From positions 187,522 to 251,521 of the forward strand of contig RSEF01000020.1 in the NCBI GenBank assembly GCA_003993805.1: a stretch of DNA of 64,000 bases, given 5' to 3'. Under the pieces are notes generated by a model that was not told the origin of the DNA, did no database searches, and worked only from the letters and a program-made list of their open reading frames with translations. Source of the stretch: Himantopus leucocephalus (taxonomy: Eukaryota; Chordata; Aves; Charadriiformes; Recurvirostridae). Numbering within the stretch: position 1 is the stretch's first letter; each line of letters opens with the position of its first letter. A program made the translations under genes and the position numbers. This document shows, one piece after another, positions 13,201 through 26,042 of this stretch.

Positions 13201-16200
13201 ACTAAGAGGTGAAGAGACCCCCAAAAAAGTCCTGCTCTATCATCCTGAAGCATGGCAGCTTAGCTAGATGGGAACCTGAGGCTTCCAGATATTCTTCAGT
13301 AACATCACTTTTAGCCATCTACTTACAAGCACCTGACAGCTCTGCATCATCTACTTTTCTCTATAATAGTTCGCTTTGAGCACAAATCTACATCTTGTTA
13401 ACCTCCACCTCCAGGTGATGTTTGCAGGAGCTCTGTTTACCTTTGAACACGCATACACAGCCATTGCTGCTACAGGATCAGGCAGCTCTAGTTTCGACGT
13501 CTTTATCAGAGATCACACACAGACAACTTGATTTTTGTCTCCAGGTCCTGGCTTGCAGCATTCACCTACGATCTGAACAAGCACTTGGTGTCACAACCCT
13601 CTACCAACTGCTGCTGAAAGAATGCCTGAAACTTCAGTGCTGGAAAGGTGCCCAGACAAACTTGTCGCAATTTTCACTACCTTATCTTTCAGGCAGGAAT
13701 GCCATTTCCCTTAATATCTCATATATTTTGCAGAGTTATTCTGCACGCTTCCCTTTTAAGTTGGGATACGGCTGACCATCTTCTACAAAGGTATCTTTTA
13801 AAACTTGTTTGAATGACAGGTATGTGCCTTTACGGCTGAATTTCAGAGAACTCAGTAGAACACCACATTAATTTGCAGGATATTAGGTTCTATGTTTCTG
13901 TTCCCATCCTCAAGTACTCGGCCTACCTTGGCCACCACCTCAGTTTTCCCTTCTGTAAGTGCATCAACTGTTACAGACGCCGGCCAAGCCAGCCTGAGGG
14001 ATTCAAGGAACCTGCAAGTCCTGAGGGAAGGGGTTTGGCATGGGGGAAGAGGATATCATACAAAGGAATCGCAAGGTTAAAGCATCTGCACTGAAGTCCA
14101 AGGTGGTCAGCGTAGCCCTGCCGGTGGAAGCAGGTAAGAGGCTGCAGACCAGGAGCAAAACCTGGTGCACTGGCATTTGCATAGCTGTGACAGAGGAGGG
14201 GGGTCTCTGCCTCGCCTGCTGACCCCTTGCTCCCCAAAGCAGAACGCTGACCTGGTTTTCCTTTGGCTTTGTAACAGCAGCCATGGCAGAACCAAGCAGG
14301 AGGCCAGCAGGACCCAGAGATCTGTCGCTCAGGAGAGCTGCTCCTGTTCAAGACCATTCCACAGCTGGATGACCCCATTCCTCACCAGCAAGTTACCTCC
14401 TAGAAGCAATGGGGAAAGGAGAAGAGCTTCCAGGCTTCCCCACAGAGGACCATTAATGGTCAAAAGCAGCCTACACAGCATCTTCTAACAAACTCACGCT
14501 ATATAAGGGATTATTCAGAACCTAGCAGTGGAGATTATATGGTGGTCAGATTATCTGATGTACAGTTGGCATTCAAGTCTACCAAAAGTCGTCACTGGCA
14601 TAAGAACAGAGCAACTGAGAATATCAGGTCACGGACTCATCCACAGAATTATCCCCTGTTGACCCCCCAGGGCGCAAACAAGTTTGGCCGATAAGGAACT
14701 CCATGCAGAGTCTTATTCTGAAAGAATAAGCCATTTCACAGCAACTTGCTCATGTAGTAAAGGAATTCGTTGGGGTTAACTCTGTTTAGACAAGCCCATG
14801 AGTAAGGACAGAAGGACTAGTTGCCTTCTAGGAAACAATCTATTCATAACCTTTAATGGAAATCTCCAAATACTTTGGAATTAGCTGTTTTGCTGTATTA
14901 AGGGAAACTTCATCTTACCCTTCCCATAGATGAGGTAGTTTTCTACACACACTGAAAATTGAAAGGTATGCTAAAAATATAGCTAATCTTACAAACCATG
15001 CATAATTTGTAGATGAGCTTTTAACTCTTTTCCCGAATGACTTCTGTCTGCAAACTGTAGTCCTAAACAATTTCAGTCTTAGACCTTTATGCAATCATTT
15101 TCTCCCCTATGATAACTATAGTGATAGAAGTCTTACAGTCAAGCAGCCTTGGTATGGGCTGCTCCACAGCCCTTGTAGCAATCGGGACAGATTCGACCAA
15201 TGTCAGGAGAGAACTAAAACATTTCCTACCCTCTACAGTTTTTAACCAATATTGGTTTAAAAAGCAGGTTTTGGCATCTTTGGCCAGACAGCTAGCTATT
15301 TTAAGATCAACAGCACTACAAATTAACATGATTCAAATGCAACTGGCCTTCCAGTCACATTTTCCTCCTAAACAGGACACTTATCAAGCGTTCTGAGAGA
15401 ACAGACAAGGTGAAAAACACTGTGTCTTCACGCTATGAGCTGCTCTAGCCTTTCATCTTAAAAACCCAGCAATTCAGAAAATAAATTAGAAAAAGAAGAG
15501 GAGTCTGTCAGCAGAACTGCTGGAAAACAGTTTTGATCCTTTCAGGAAAACAGCCAGAAATTTCTCTCGCACTGAAAAAGTCAATTTGTTTCAGCTTCCA
15601 TATTACATGAAATTTTATCCCCTTTGTCTGAATACAAGGCTGCTTAAAACAAGCAAAGCACAAGGGAGAAGATGTACTATTGTGCTTGCCAAGCCCTAAC
15701 AGACTACAACCCAGAGCAGCCCAAGCCAAACTGCGCAGGTGCAGTGCACGGGGTCCCTGCTGAGCAGCGGGGGCCAGCACCCAGCAGTACCAGAGCACTC
15801 CCGTCTCACCCCAGAGCTCCAGATACACCCTCACATACAGGGAAAAATCTACATGCCCCCTCCCTAATATCAGACTAATACAAAGAGAAGAGTTACAGCT
15901 AACATGCTTCCGTGACTGCTATGACAAAGCCCCTTTATCAGAAATGACAATTGGAAAGCATCAGCTCCCTGCTTGCCAGGTCAGGCACTCAAGACCATCC
16001 TGCCTCCCATTAATCAGGAGGAGATTAGTTAATATTTGAGTAGGCTGTTACAGCTCAAGACAGAGTATCCAGTACACAGTGCCATGCTCTCAGACCCCTT
16101 ACAAGAAAAGGGATGCAGCTGAGGACAAATGCATGGAAGAGATCGTACAGAGCAGAACACATCCTCACACACAGTCTTTGCAGTGACAAGTCATGGCATT

Positions 16201-16930
16201 TCGGGAAGGGAGAAGAAAGTTCCCAGCATTTTGGCAAAGAGCAGAATTAAGTCATGAAAGGAGCCCAGTTCTCTGCTAGGTTACCATCCCCACTGAGCTC
16301 ATACATGAGGGCATACAAGTCAAATCCTGTTGGCTCTCATGATCTCACCGCACAGCTCTCAGTAGCCCAGCATTATTTGCTTAAGTATTCTCACAGTAGA
16401 AACAGCCATCTCAGAAGTGCTGGAAAGGCAAGAGACCCCAAAAGTTCCTCAGACTGCCACCCTGGTGATACAACAGCTTTTTTTGACTGCTGTCAGACCT
16501 AGAGAAGCTCAGTATACCTGTTACCCAGCCACAAGAAGCACCAAGCCCGTCAGGCTGGGACTGGAATGCAGCCTAGTGGTACTTGGGTTTGTAACGTCAG
16601 AAATGTTCGTTAACAGGGCTCAAATGAAGCAGCACAGCAATAGTTGGAGATTTTGGGCTTCCTGCCATTTACTTACTTAAGTGAGCTCAACAAGAGACAA
16701 GGCAATGAAGATAGTTTCGAGAAAGTGATTATATTACACCTCTTCCACCACTGAAGCAACAGCCTTAAAACTGCAGCTGTAATTCAGGCTCATTTAAAAG
16801 CTCTGTATCTTCCCTAAAACCTACTGAGCTGTTCTGCTTTCTCCTCCCAGCTATTGATTAGTGGGGTGGATGGGGTGAGGGGGAACAGTAACAACAGCCT
16901 CCCAGCCACTTTTCAGTGATGCCATAGCTT
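7209..16930 (-). other. DLGAP4 intron, AT-richer stretch
   Basis: No exon recognised. The longest minus-strand frames are 9861-9472 (129 codons, Cys-rich) and 8852-8490 (120 codons, starting MSMSEDWINSPSDD). Neither resembles DLGAP4 or any protein I know, and neither has convincing splice sites. An A run lies at about 13126-13136. Confidence 0.65.
8197..8253. repeat. Short direct repeat around a single N
   Basis: A 28-bp unit starting CAGGTTAATGGAGACC occurs at 8197-8224 and 8226-8253 with one mismatch, separated by N at 8225. Probably an unmerged contig overlap. Confidence 0.9.
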
Positions 16931-16931
16931 G

Positions 16932-16958
16932 TGACATCATGACTGTCTCCATGGTGAC
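16932..16958. promoter_or_regulatory. CRE-like site plus RFX X-box
   Basis: TGACATCA (16932-16939) is a one-mismatch CRE/ATF site. GTCTCCATGGTGAC (16945-16958) matches the 14-bp RFX X-box pattern GTYNCCATRGNRAC at every position. They are separated by five bases, and a GGCCAATTAG lies about 35 bp further. Binding is an inference from sequence. Confidence 0.45.
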
Positions 16959-19429
16959 ACAGCAACACAACTGAATCTGAACAGGAGGAGGCCAATTAGA
17001 ACAAGAAAGCTCTTTTGTGGTTGGAACCATAGTAATTAACAGAAATAAGAGAAGCTGTTATAGAGAGTACACTGCTCCAACAATAAAAGCCTTGCTTTTA
17101 GTCTGCCAGGTGAACCTAAAACCCCCAAACCACAGTTAAGTATAAAAAAGCCCTTCTAGACTGGAAAACCCATGATATCACTAGCTTCTTTCCCAGCTCT
17201 AGCGAACACTGAGCACAGCCGGGATCAGAGAGATCATTTTTCCTCTACCCTCACATCAAGTTCTCCTTTCCATGTAGCCTTCCCACATGCTTAGGAGACT
17301 TCTCAGCCCATCACACCCAAGCAAAGCCTCCCAAGCGCTCTTTGACTTGCTGCAATTAGCATGCACGTGTGTGTGGGGGGAACACACAAAAGAATCCAAC
17401 CCAAGGCCGCCAATCTGTAGTGACTCACACCAGCAAAGACTCCACCTTCAAGGATGAAGCACACTCAGGATTTGAAATAGATGATATGAACAAGATCTGG
17501 ACCCTCTAGGTATCTACATTGTGTTGTTTTCAACCTCCAAATCAATAAGAGACATACAGCAGCAATCTCTGCTAGTGTGAGTTAAATTGTTACGGTGCTG
17601 CTGGGAGCGCGTTAAGCCAAATCTGACTCTCCAACTGATCTCCACTTTCCACCCTACAGTGCATGTTAATCAGGAAGCCCTCGCTGCAGTCCCAGAGATA
17701 AGGCAACTGCTGTATTGCTCCAGAGTGCCCAGGAGCGACACAAAGATAGTCAGAAGGCCCCAGGGCAGAGCAGCTGTTTAGACTGTACCACAATTGGGCT
17801 TTAAGCCTTAGGCACCTCTACTTTGTCAATAGATTCAGCCCATTAAATACTAGCTACATACAGAAGTACATTTACAGCATTTTTTTTTCCCCAAGCAAGC
17901 CTAAACACTGCAGCAGTCCATGAATAAGCTTAGGGTATACTTTCCAAGAAGGCAAGCTTGAAGCTGTAAGCCACAGCATGAAATCAGGCCACCTGGAGTG
18001 AGGAGAGCTGCACCCAACACAGCAGCTCGAGCACAGCGATACTGGACACGCCGATGGCTGGCAGCTAAACCCTCAAGGGTAACACTGCTTCCCAAAGCTG
18101 TGGTGAGCAGACACATTCTGCTCCTCTCCTGCAATTCGATGGAAGAGAGGCATGTCACTCTTGGCAGGGGAAACAGAGCACATGGGTCCCTAGTACTGGC
18201 AAGCTCATGGCATGTGGAGGCTGGGCAGTAATCAGGCTAGCAGCTGTTTTGTGACAAGGTGCACAGCTGGCTAAAACTCTAATTGAGCCAGCTTAAAAAA
18301 GTGATGCTGAAAAGCATCATACCATAAGAATTAGCACAAAATAGATTTAACAGGTACCCTCAACAACTGCAGCAGAAGCAGTTCTCAGTCAGAGTCCATC
18401 CACATGAGAGTCTTTGTACGCAGCACTTTTACTAGCTCCTACCTCCGTCCGGTCAAGTTATTTCACATACAACAGCAGGACTCGAGTTAAGGCATTAACA
18501 GTGATGAGGGTTCCTGCAAGGATTCATCCAGCCATTAAAACCGAGCTATCCTGTGGCACACTTCCGAGAAATGGGACAGTGGGACTACCTCAAGCCAGTC
18601 CCCCATGAGCACAGTTGGTTCACACAGCAGATGCACACATTCCTGCATGCTTCCTTCTGCAGGGCAGCACCCGAGCAGCTCTGGTTTTCACAAGCTACAG
18701 TTCTACCCTTGAAAAAGGACCATTATTCCTTTGTTCATTCCGGCCTCAGTGTTCCTGGTATGTGAACTTGTTCACCCTGAACTGCAATCGCATCCACCTG
18801 CTGTCTGAACACCTCCCATCACCCATACCCACAGCATGTTTGCTAACAGAGCAAGAACTAGAAGAGAGCAGAAAACATGAACCAGGCCCTGCAGCACTAG
18901 AAGAAGACATCAGCTACAGAAGGGAAAGAAACCTGACAGAAGCAGAAATAATGACTTTGGAAATAACCAGCCTCTAAAGTTATTTTTAGAGCTGCCTCCC
19001 CCAGCACCCAAGATATTCAGAGCCCTTGGAAAAAAAAAGAATAAAAATCAAAGGTAAGCGCACAAATAGCAGTGCCAGAAGAAAGCAGACAGTGCTTCAA
19101 AGTCTCCTGCTGTCACAACACCAGCAGCCTAAATGGCTGGCCCAGTTCTGTCCCTTGAATCGAGGCGGCCTCATTAGTCTGAGCTCGGCTCTGCTCCACC
19201 ACAGCAAGCTCACGGGAACCTCACCAGCTCCACTGGAGCCGCGCCACACGTGTGTGGGGGAAATAAGGAGCGCTGCTCTGTGCCTGGGGCCCGCAGCAGG
19301 ACAGCTGTCACTCTGCTGTCGGACAGGGCCCAGCACAGCGCTCGGCAGAGGGGAAAAGACAGACAGGCACCTTCACCCTTGCTGTTACTGACACCCAAGG
19401 TGATGGCTCAGGGAGAGTTTCCTCTCGCT
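16959..19429 (-). other. DLGAP4 intron before CpG island 2
   Basis: Unique AT-richer intron with no exon or repeat I can name. Confidence 0.65.
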
Positions 19430-20165
19430 GCCTTTCCAGCCCGGCCGGCAGCGGAGAGGTGCACACCCTGCCCGCCACTGCAGGTGAGCGGGGCTCACTC
19501 ACCGGGCCGGGGGGGCGCCGCTGCCCGGGCCGGCCCCCCTCACACCGCCACAAGCTCCGGCCCAGCGGGGCTCGGTAACCGGAAAAAAAACCAAAACGGC
19601 CGAGGCCGGGGTGTCCCTGGATCAGCGCTCCCCGCCGCCCGGGGGCAGGCGGCCCCGGCACGGCCACCCCGCGGCAGGCCCAGGGCCCGCCGCTCCGCCC
19701 GGCTCCGGCCCCGGCCCGGCCGCTTACCTCGCCCTACGGCCTGCTGCAAAGAGCGGCGGCCGGAAAGCGCGGGCGGCGCGAGGCGAGCGGCGCGGGCCGG
19801 GCCGGGGCCGCCTCCCTCCCGCCGGGCACGGCCCGCTCCGGCCCCCGGCCCTCCGCGGCGGGGGGGGGGGGGGGCNGGAGCCCGGCTGCCGGCCCCGGGA
19901 GCGGCAGGGCCTGGCCCCCCGCCTCGCACTGCCCGGGCCAGGCCGGGCCCCCCGCCCCGGGCGGAGCCAGCGGTGCTGGAGGCACACGGGGCATCATCGG
20001 CACCACCACAGAGTCACCCCAGAGGGAGCGGGATAATCCCCCTGCGAGTTATGGAGCCGGGAGAAACCCGCTTTTGAGGGGGTTCAGGCAAGCGCCGGGC
20101 ATCTCCCAGCCGCAGCCCACGGCTCCTGCGGGGCTGTCCTCGGCCCCTCGCCTGCGCCGGGGCGN
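19430..20165. promoter_or_regulatory. Second intragenic CpG island, possible further DLGAP4 first exon
   Basis: A compact GC- and CpG-rich island inside the intron, sharply bounded by AT-richer DNA. On the minus strand it contains the strong donor GCGAG|GTAAGC, with the last exonic base at 19728. The frame that continues from an ATG at 19929 crosses this donor in phase 1, the phase needed to join the exon at 149. No recognisable protein is encoded upstream of the donor; composition is Arg/Pro/Gly/Ala-rich as expected of GC-rich DNA, so a non-coding first exon is at least as likely. A plus-strand CTGCAG|GTGAGC donor-like site lies at 19483/19484. Confidence 0.5.
19728..19929 (-). other. Candidate alternative first exon (coding status unknown)
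   Basis: The stretch runs from a minus-strand ATG at 19929 to the strong donor ending at 19728 and is open in one frame (67 codons plus one base, interrupted by one N at 19876). Joining to the acceptor at 149 would give GGT-TCA-TCA and enter the DLGAP4 frame. The predicted peptide is low-complexity and matches nothing I know, so the support is the splice signal, the phase and the CpG island, not protein similarity. Confidence 0.3.
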
Positions 20166-23100
20166 TTAAGCTTGCAGTTTTCTTCAGCCCTGGTGGCACA
20201 CTGACATCGTGCCCCCTGAAGCACTACGGAAAGGAATGAAAGCATCGCACAGATGAACGGCCAAAAATCGGGGATGCCACCCAGCCCATGGCCGCCCAGC
20301 GACCGAGGGGGTCAGGTGAAACACAGGCCTGTCACAGACGAGCACGTCCACTGACGGCACACACGGCTGTGTGCAGCTTGCACAGCTGACAGGGAACGGC
20401 ATTTGCACCAGCAGTTACACAGGCAAGAAGACTGAAGGCAGAAATGCGGACAGGCTTTTTGTTTCCCTTCCCCCAAAGACCCGATTTCCCCCAATCAGCC
20501 CGATTCAATATTTGGCTCCAGCAAGGAGGACTCCAGCGAGAGCAGGGCTGTACCAGCCCGCTTTGGCAGCCTCCCCTTAGCAACCCGGAGCATTTCGCAG
20601 CACTCATCTCCCATAAGAACGTTAACAGGGCAGCGATAAAAGCTAATGTGCGGCATAATACCACTATTAGCAGCGGCAGCCTCCAGAATGCCCTAGAAGA
20701 TTGCAGGGTGACAGTGAGATGCAGACATTGGAGCCTGGCGCCAAGTGCAAAGGCCAACAGCAGCAGTGCTGTGGCCAAAGCAACAGGCTGCGGGTGAGCA
20801 GATCTCCGCTTCCCAGCATCCAGGATTTCCCTGCTCAAGGCCTTGCTCTCAGCACACTGCAAACTTGAGGGTCACTGAAACTCAATGCTTCTGAATCAAA
20901 GTAGCTACTTTGTTCAGGACCAGGGCCCAGGAGGTGCAAGCACTGTCCCAACACCCTTTCTCTTCCAAGGGATCAGAATAAGCAGCTGTTCAGGCACTGG
21001 GAAAAGTTCTCCAGCTCTATTCTACTAGTACCCGTCTCCCCAAACCCACTTGCTCCCCTGGAAAGTCCCAGTCCACGCTGTACAAGGCTGGGCATTACAC
21101 CAGCTCCGCATTGCCAGGGAGCTTGCTTTGCTCAGAGTAGCAGTGCTAAGAGGCCAGAATTCCCAGCCCAGGACTGCTGCTGGAGTGGCAGGTCAGACAA
21201 GAAAGCACTGGTAGCCGTTCAATAGAGCGCGCCAAAACCTGGAAGAGTTCCTGGACAGAAATGTTGTGACTCAGGACCCCATGTTTGGGCCAAGCTGAGA
21301 GACTGAGAAAAGCCTCAGGGTTCAAACAAGGAAGAGAAGGCTTCCCCACAAAACAGTTACTCAAGTGACCTTACAAGAGGCAAGGGAGACCAGCTGGACA
21401 ATAGCGTGCTGGCTCACGAGCTGCCCTGACACACACTCGTCGCCGCGAGAGCGGCACTGACTAATCTGGCAGCCGAGCAGGCAGTGGCACAGCCCCTAAC
21501 AAGGGCCTTCAGGAGAGGGTCCAGGAACCCCCTTGGGGACAACTCCACAGTAGCCTTTGGGACGCTTTCTCCAGCTTCAGACACAGATAGTTGTCCTATG
21601 TATAAGGCCTAAGAGAGATGTAATAGCCATGCTTTAACTTCCCAATTTTAACTTTCAATTTAATGCAGCCGTAGATAGGCCCACCCTGGGTAGGAAGTTT
21701 TAGGCTTGGAGATCCCTCCTGAGCACAGCAAATGCCCTGCTGGGGCTCTGTTCAGTTAGATCCTCAGCCACTCCCAGAACACAAAAACCAAGACAAAGAA
21801 TTCTTAGAAGTTTGACTAATCTTATAACAAGAACTCGCAATAAAAATTCCCTTTTATCAACTCTTAAATACCTTTCAGCTTTCATCAAATATCACCTCGC
21901 ACTATGACAGCGCATCAGCAGAAAGGCATATGAAACTTCTAATCTTTGCTTTAATTCCAGCTCTGACAGACTTGCACCACAAGTAAGAATTTACCTTTGA
22001 AACATTCACCACTCAAGTTTCTTGGCCAGCTTCAAACTGGAGAGGCAACACAGTAGCTTAAGCTTTGATCTCTTAGAACTCGGTTCAGAAGAGATCAGTG
22101 CAGGGAAACCTGGATGTCTTAATGAAGAGCACTAAATAAGACGCACAAGACTGACAGTCAACATGTCCTTGATGTAAATACTAGTGCCAACATTTAAAAT
22201 TTATGCATCCTTACACTGCTCCCCTTTTGGGCACTGCTGTCTGACGCAGCAAGCTACAGCCTGTCTCAGGTGAGTCCCTTTTAAAGAGACTTTTCTAATT
22301 TTCTTGGTGTTGCCAAGAAAATAACCCCCAGAGACCCTGTACAGCAGTGAGGATAACGAGGTTCCTGTGTGCGCCATCTGCTAAGACAGAGTGGCAGCAG
22401 AGGCAGGCTGCAGTACTCATGTAGGTATGGGACATCCTTCTCACGGCCCAGTATGCGTATGTGCCCCTCTGTGCCTTTGGTGGCAATTTCACAGTGCAAG
22501 ACCAAAGCCACCGCCAAGAACCCCAAGGGGGAAGGAGGAATCAGAACTCAGCTGTCTTCCTTCACGGTATTTAAATACTGCAAGGAAATTCAGGAAGAAG
22601 CCTGGCAGCGCATAACTCACAGCCCTGCCCTCTACAGAAATTGAACAGAATCTCCTGGGGGACCATTACTTCCCCCCGGACTGCTTGTCACCTGTCCTCG
22701 ATAGCAGACTAGCAGCGCACACTGTGGTACGTAGACACTGGTACTCCCCTGCCTTATGTTGCCCATAAAATTAGAGTCCAGACTCACATGGGCAGACGTA
22801 TCTGAGCAGTTACCTCAGCGTTTTCAGCGATTTCAGTGTTTACTTTTGAAATGGTGCCTTTCAGATTTACAAGCCAGACCCCGGCAGAGCGGGGAAGTGA
22901 AGCACAGGGCTAAGGCCCAGGGCAGGACTTCAGCCCCAGGGGCTGTCGTTCCCCTTTCCCACTGCTTCTCCAGGGGACAGAAGGCTGGCTTAGCGTACCC
23001 ATCTGCACCAAAGGGCCAGCGATTCATTAATTTTGCAAGACAAATTGAAGTGGACAGAATTCCCACTCTCCTCATTAACCAGCCCATCTGCAAATAGTTT

Positions 23101-25399
23101 AACTTCCACTTGTTTAAAGGCAGCTTATGTCAAACAGCCTGGTGTCATTCTGTCCCCTGCTTCTCCCTCTCTCTGGGTGGCAGGCTGGCACGGAGACCAG
23201 GAGAGAAGGGAAGGATAAACTCATTCACTCGTGAGCTCTTCCAGAGGGACCCGAGCTCACCATTCTCATCCCCAAGCCCCAACTACAGCCTTCGCAGAAC
23301 TTTATCCCACAGCCTGAACTCTAATCGCCTTTCAAAGCAAACAGCAATCATACTTAGTATTTCTCCCTTCCCTTTTTAAATCTGCTCGGATAGGAAACGC
23401 ACTGACAACTTTTCACTGCAGAAATTAAAGTGGATTTTTCTTGAACAAGGCCACCCGCCTGCACAGCCTTAATCCTTCCAGCTCACATATGTTACTGTAA
23501 CTTGCACCGCACTGCATCCAATTATGCCTCCTCAATTCATTACAGAATATTTGAGGCTGTTGCACAGGGCAAAAGTATCAGCTGAGGAGACAAAACCAAG
23601 CCCTGCTGCAGCACAGCTTTGCAGCCTTACTCCTGCAGACGGGCATGTAGTGCACGATTAGGAAAATTAAGTGTCACGGAGTGACTTTTACAGGGTCCGG
23701 TGAATAGTTCACTCCAAACTATTTGAGACTGCACTCAAACAACATGGAAATCTATATGGGAGACAAGAACTGACATACGGTTATTTGTAAGTGCCTGGCA
23801 GTTATTAGTTATCCATTAAAAGCTCTTTAAATTATATTGCTCTGGCAGCACACGCAGCTAGGGATGAGCTCACGGGACGGCAGGTCTCCCATGCATTACA
23901 CATTAGGCTGGAGCAGCAGATGAATAACCTTCAGCTAAGTAGGCAGAAGCGTCCACAAATCTAAACTACATGCACAGATTAAGCAACTGAGTGTCCAACT
24001 ACTGACTCACACACAGCTGCGAAGGGAAATGCAAGCTCTCCCCAGCAGCTGACCACGTCTGCCCCGTCAGCTAGAGGGCTGGGACACCAGCTACAGCCGA
24101 TCAAGTTCCACAAAGGTACCCGCTGGCCTCACAGTGCTCCGTGGTTTACCAAACCCCATCGTGTTCTCGGTATTCTCCAGACAGTCAATCCCCATATAAC
24201 AGAAATCAAGTTCTTCCATTGTCCCCTTTGCCAACAAGGATCTGGCAGGGGGTCCACGGGGTCTTCTTGTCCTTTCAAAACTGGCACACTGCACGGCGGT
24301 TACACCCCAGGACTTCAAGGGCCACCTCACAGATCCCGGGGCCCTCAGCTACACCAAGAACTCTCACAACACCAATACAGAAGTACCAAGCTACAGATGC
24401 AAAAATAGCAGTTTAGCACTTGCACCTTAACGATGAGCTTTTAGGTTTTTCCATGACTGCAACGTGTCAGACAAATCCTGCAGATTTCTCTGAATACCAG
24501 GATACCACCGCAGAGTACGCGCACGTGAATTATCTCAATCTGAAAGACGAGCCGGCCAGATCTGCTCGCTGGTCAGGCTTACTTTTCTCCGCACCTTCAA
24601 GAACGCGTAACTTCATAGCACCAAATTCCTGTTGGAAGAGCGATTACCAGCTAAGTAATTTGGACCCTCTGGAGTCAAGTCTGCCAACTTACCCGAGTTG
24701 GCAATCTGGCTTGTTATCATCCCACATGATTGGAATTTATTTTAGGATCTGATGCCACATGCTATGGGGTTGGGCTTCCCCCCCCCCGGCTTTTTCTTTT
24801 CTTCTTTTCCTCCCCCAAGTGGCAACTTAAAGCCTGGGAGTTAGAGATCCTAATTCCATTCCTGTCTCCAACAGGAGCTGTCCCTGCACAACCTGGGGTC
24901 AGAACTGCAGAATAAGCAATATTACTCCTATCAACAGCAGCCTGGAAATAATCCTCCTTTTTGAACCGCTTAACAAAGACAGAATAGAAACTAAGAGCTA
25001 CATTTACTTACTGCTCCAAACCAACCCGAACACCCCCAACCCTCCGAGACGGCACGCTGACACCTGAGCTACACACCCGCAGCCGAATTCAGGGGTGGTC
25101 AGCCTAAACCCCCGGGCGGTGCAGCCCGTGGCCGGGTAGCCTCAGCCAGGACCTGTTCTCCCAGGCTAAAAAAGAGACTTTTTCAAAGCCCGCTCCGGCC
25201 AAGGAGCTGCCAGCTCGCCGCCCTGCGAAATGTCAGCCTTCAGCAAGCGACGGGCGCTGAAGCTTCAGCGTTTGTGCCTCACCCAGACAATGCCCTTTTC
25301 TTCTCGAGGGGGAGGAAGAATCTGAACACCACCTTAAAAAATAAAAAGGGTCAGCGTCCTCTGGGGGAGAACACAGCCAGCGAAGCGCGATTTCGTTTC
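20166..25399 (-). other. DLGAP4 intron between the two CpG islands
   Basis: No coding exon seen. The patch 23.4-23.9 kb is AT-rich with clustered TTAAAT/TTATTAGTTAT motifs and might be a conserved non-coding element. The rest is unremarkable. Confidence 0.65.
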
Positions 25400-25879
25400 C
25401 TCCGGCACCTCGGGACTCCTCACAGGCCTTAAGCACCGGCCTGACCCGTCACCACCCCCGGAGGGACGGGGACAGCGGGGCTCAGCGCTGCCGGGGGGTG
25501 GTGGGGGGGGGACGGGCCGGGACCCGGTCTCCATGCCAGCCCGCTCGGGGGCAGCGCTCCCCTCCGCCACCTCCCCCCGGGGGGGGGGACGACAAGGGGG
25601 GACGCGGACCCCCACGCAGCGAAGGCGGCATGCGTGGGAGGATGGGGCAGCCCCCCCCCCAGCCTCGCCCCACCCGCCACCCACGGAGGGCCGAGACACG
25701 CGTGGGAAGCGGAAGCGCCACCTGCGATCCCGGCGGGGCGGCGGGCCCGGCAAGCGGCGGCGGCAGCAGCAGGCAGGAGGCAGGCAGGGCGCGGCACACA
25801 NCCCCACACTCCGCCGCGGAGCCATGCAGGGCCCGGCCCGGCCCCCCGCCCGCCCGCCGCGCCCCGGGCGGTCACTCAC

Positions 25880-25910
25880 ATTGCTTGAGGAGCTCCAGAC
25901 ACAAAGCCAT
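25880..25910 (-). CDS. DLGAP4: DLGAP4 alternative first coding exon (short isoform, MALCLELLKQC)
   Basis: Within a CpG island the minus strand reads ATG GCT TTG TGT CTG GAG CTC CTC, then AAG CAA T, followed by a strong GTGAGTG donor. It encodes MALCLELLKQ and the first base of a Cys codon. Joined to the phase-1 acceptor at 149 this gives ...KQC-SSCLVAYKK, which I recognise as the N terminus of the mammalian short DLGAP4 isoform. The ATG context is TCCCATGG, with G at +4. The 5'UTR upstream is C/CT-rich on the transcript strand and is cut by the assembly gap 25987-26042. This short product lacks all Ser-Tyr MAGUK-binding repeats encoded by the upstream exons, so it should keep only the C-terminal half functions. 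Confidence 0.9.
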
Positions 25911-25986
25911 GGGAGACACAAAGGAGGGGCGGAGGGGACCGGAGAGACGGAGGAGGGGGGAACCAGAAAAGGGGGGGGGGGGGGGG

Positions 25987-26042
25987 NNNNNNNNNNNNNN
26001 NNNNNNNNNNNNNNNNNNNNNNNNNNNNNNNNNNNNNNNNNN
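25987..26042. other. Assembly gap in the short-isoform 5'UTR
   Basis: 56 Ns, flanked on the left by 16 G (25971-25986) and on the right by a (GGA)n repeat (26043-26075). It lies between the proposed transcription start and the ATG at 25910. Confidence 0.99.

Noticed and set aside
19250..20077. 275-codon plus-strand frame over CpG island 2
   Set aside because: Low-complexity Pro/Ala/Arg sequence through an N with no recognisable domain.
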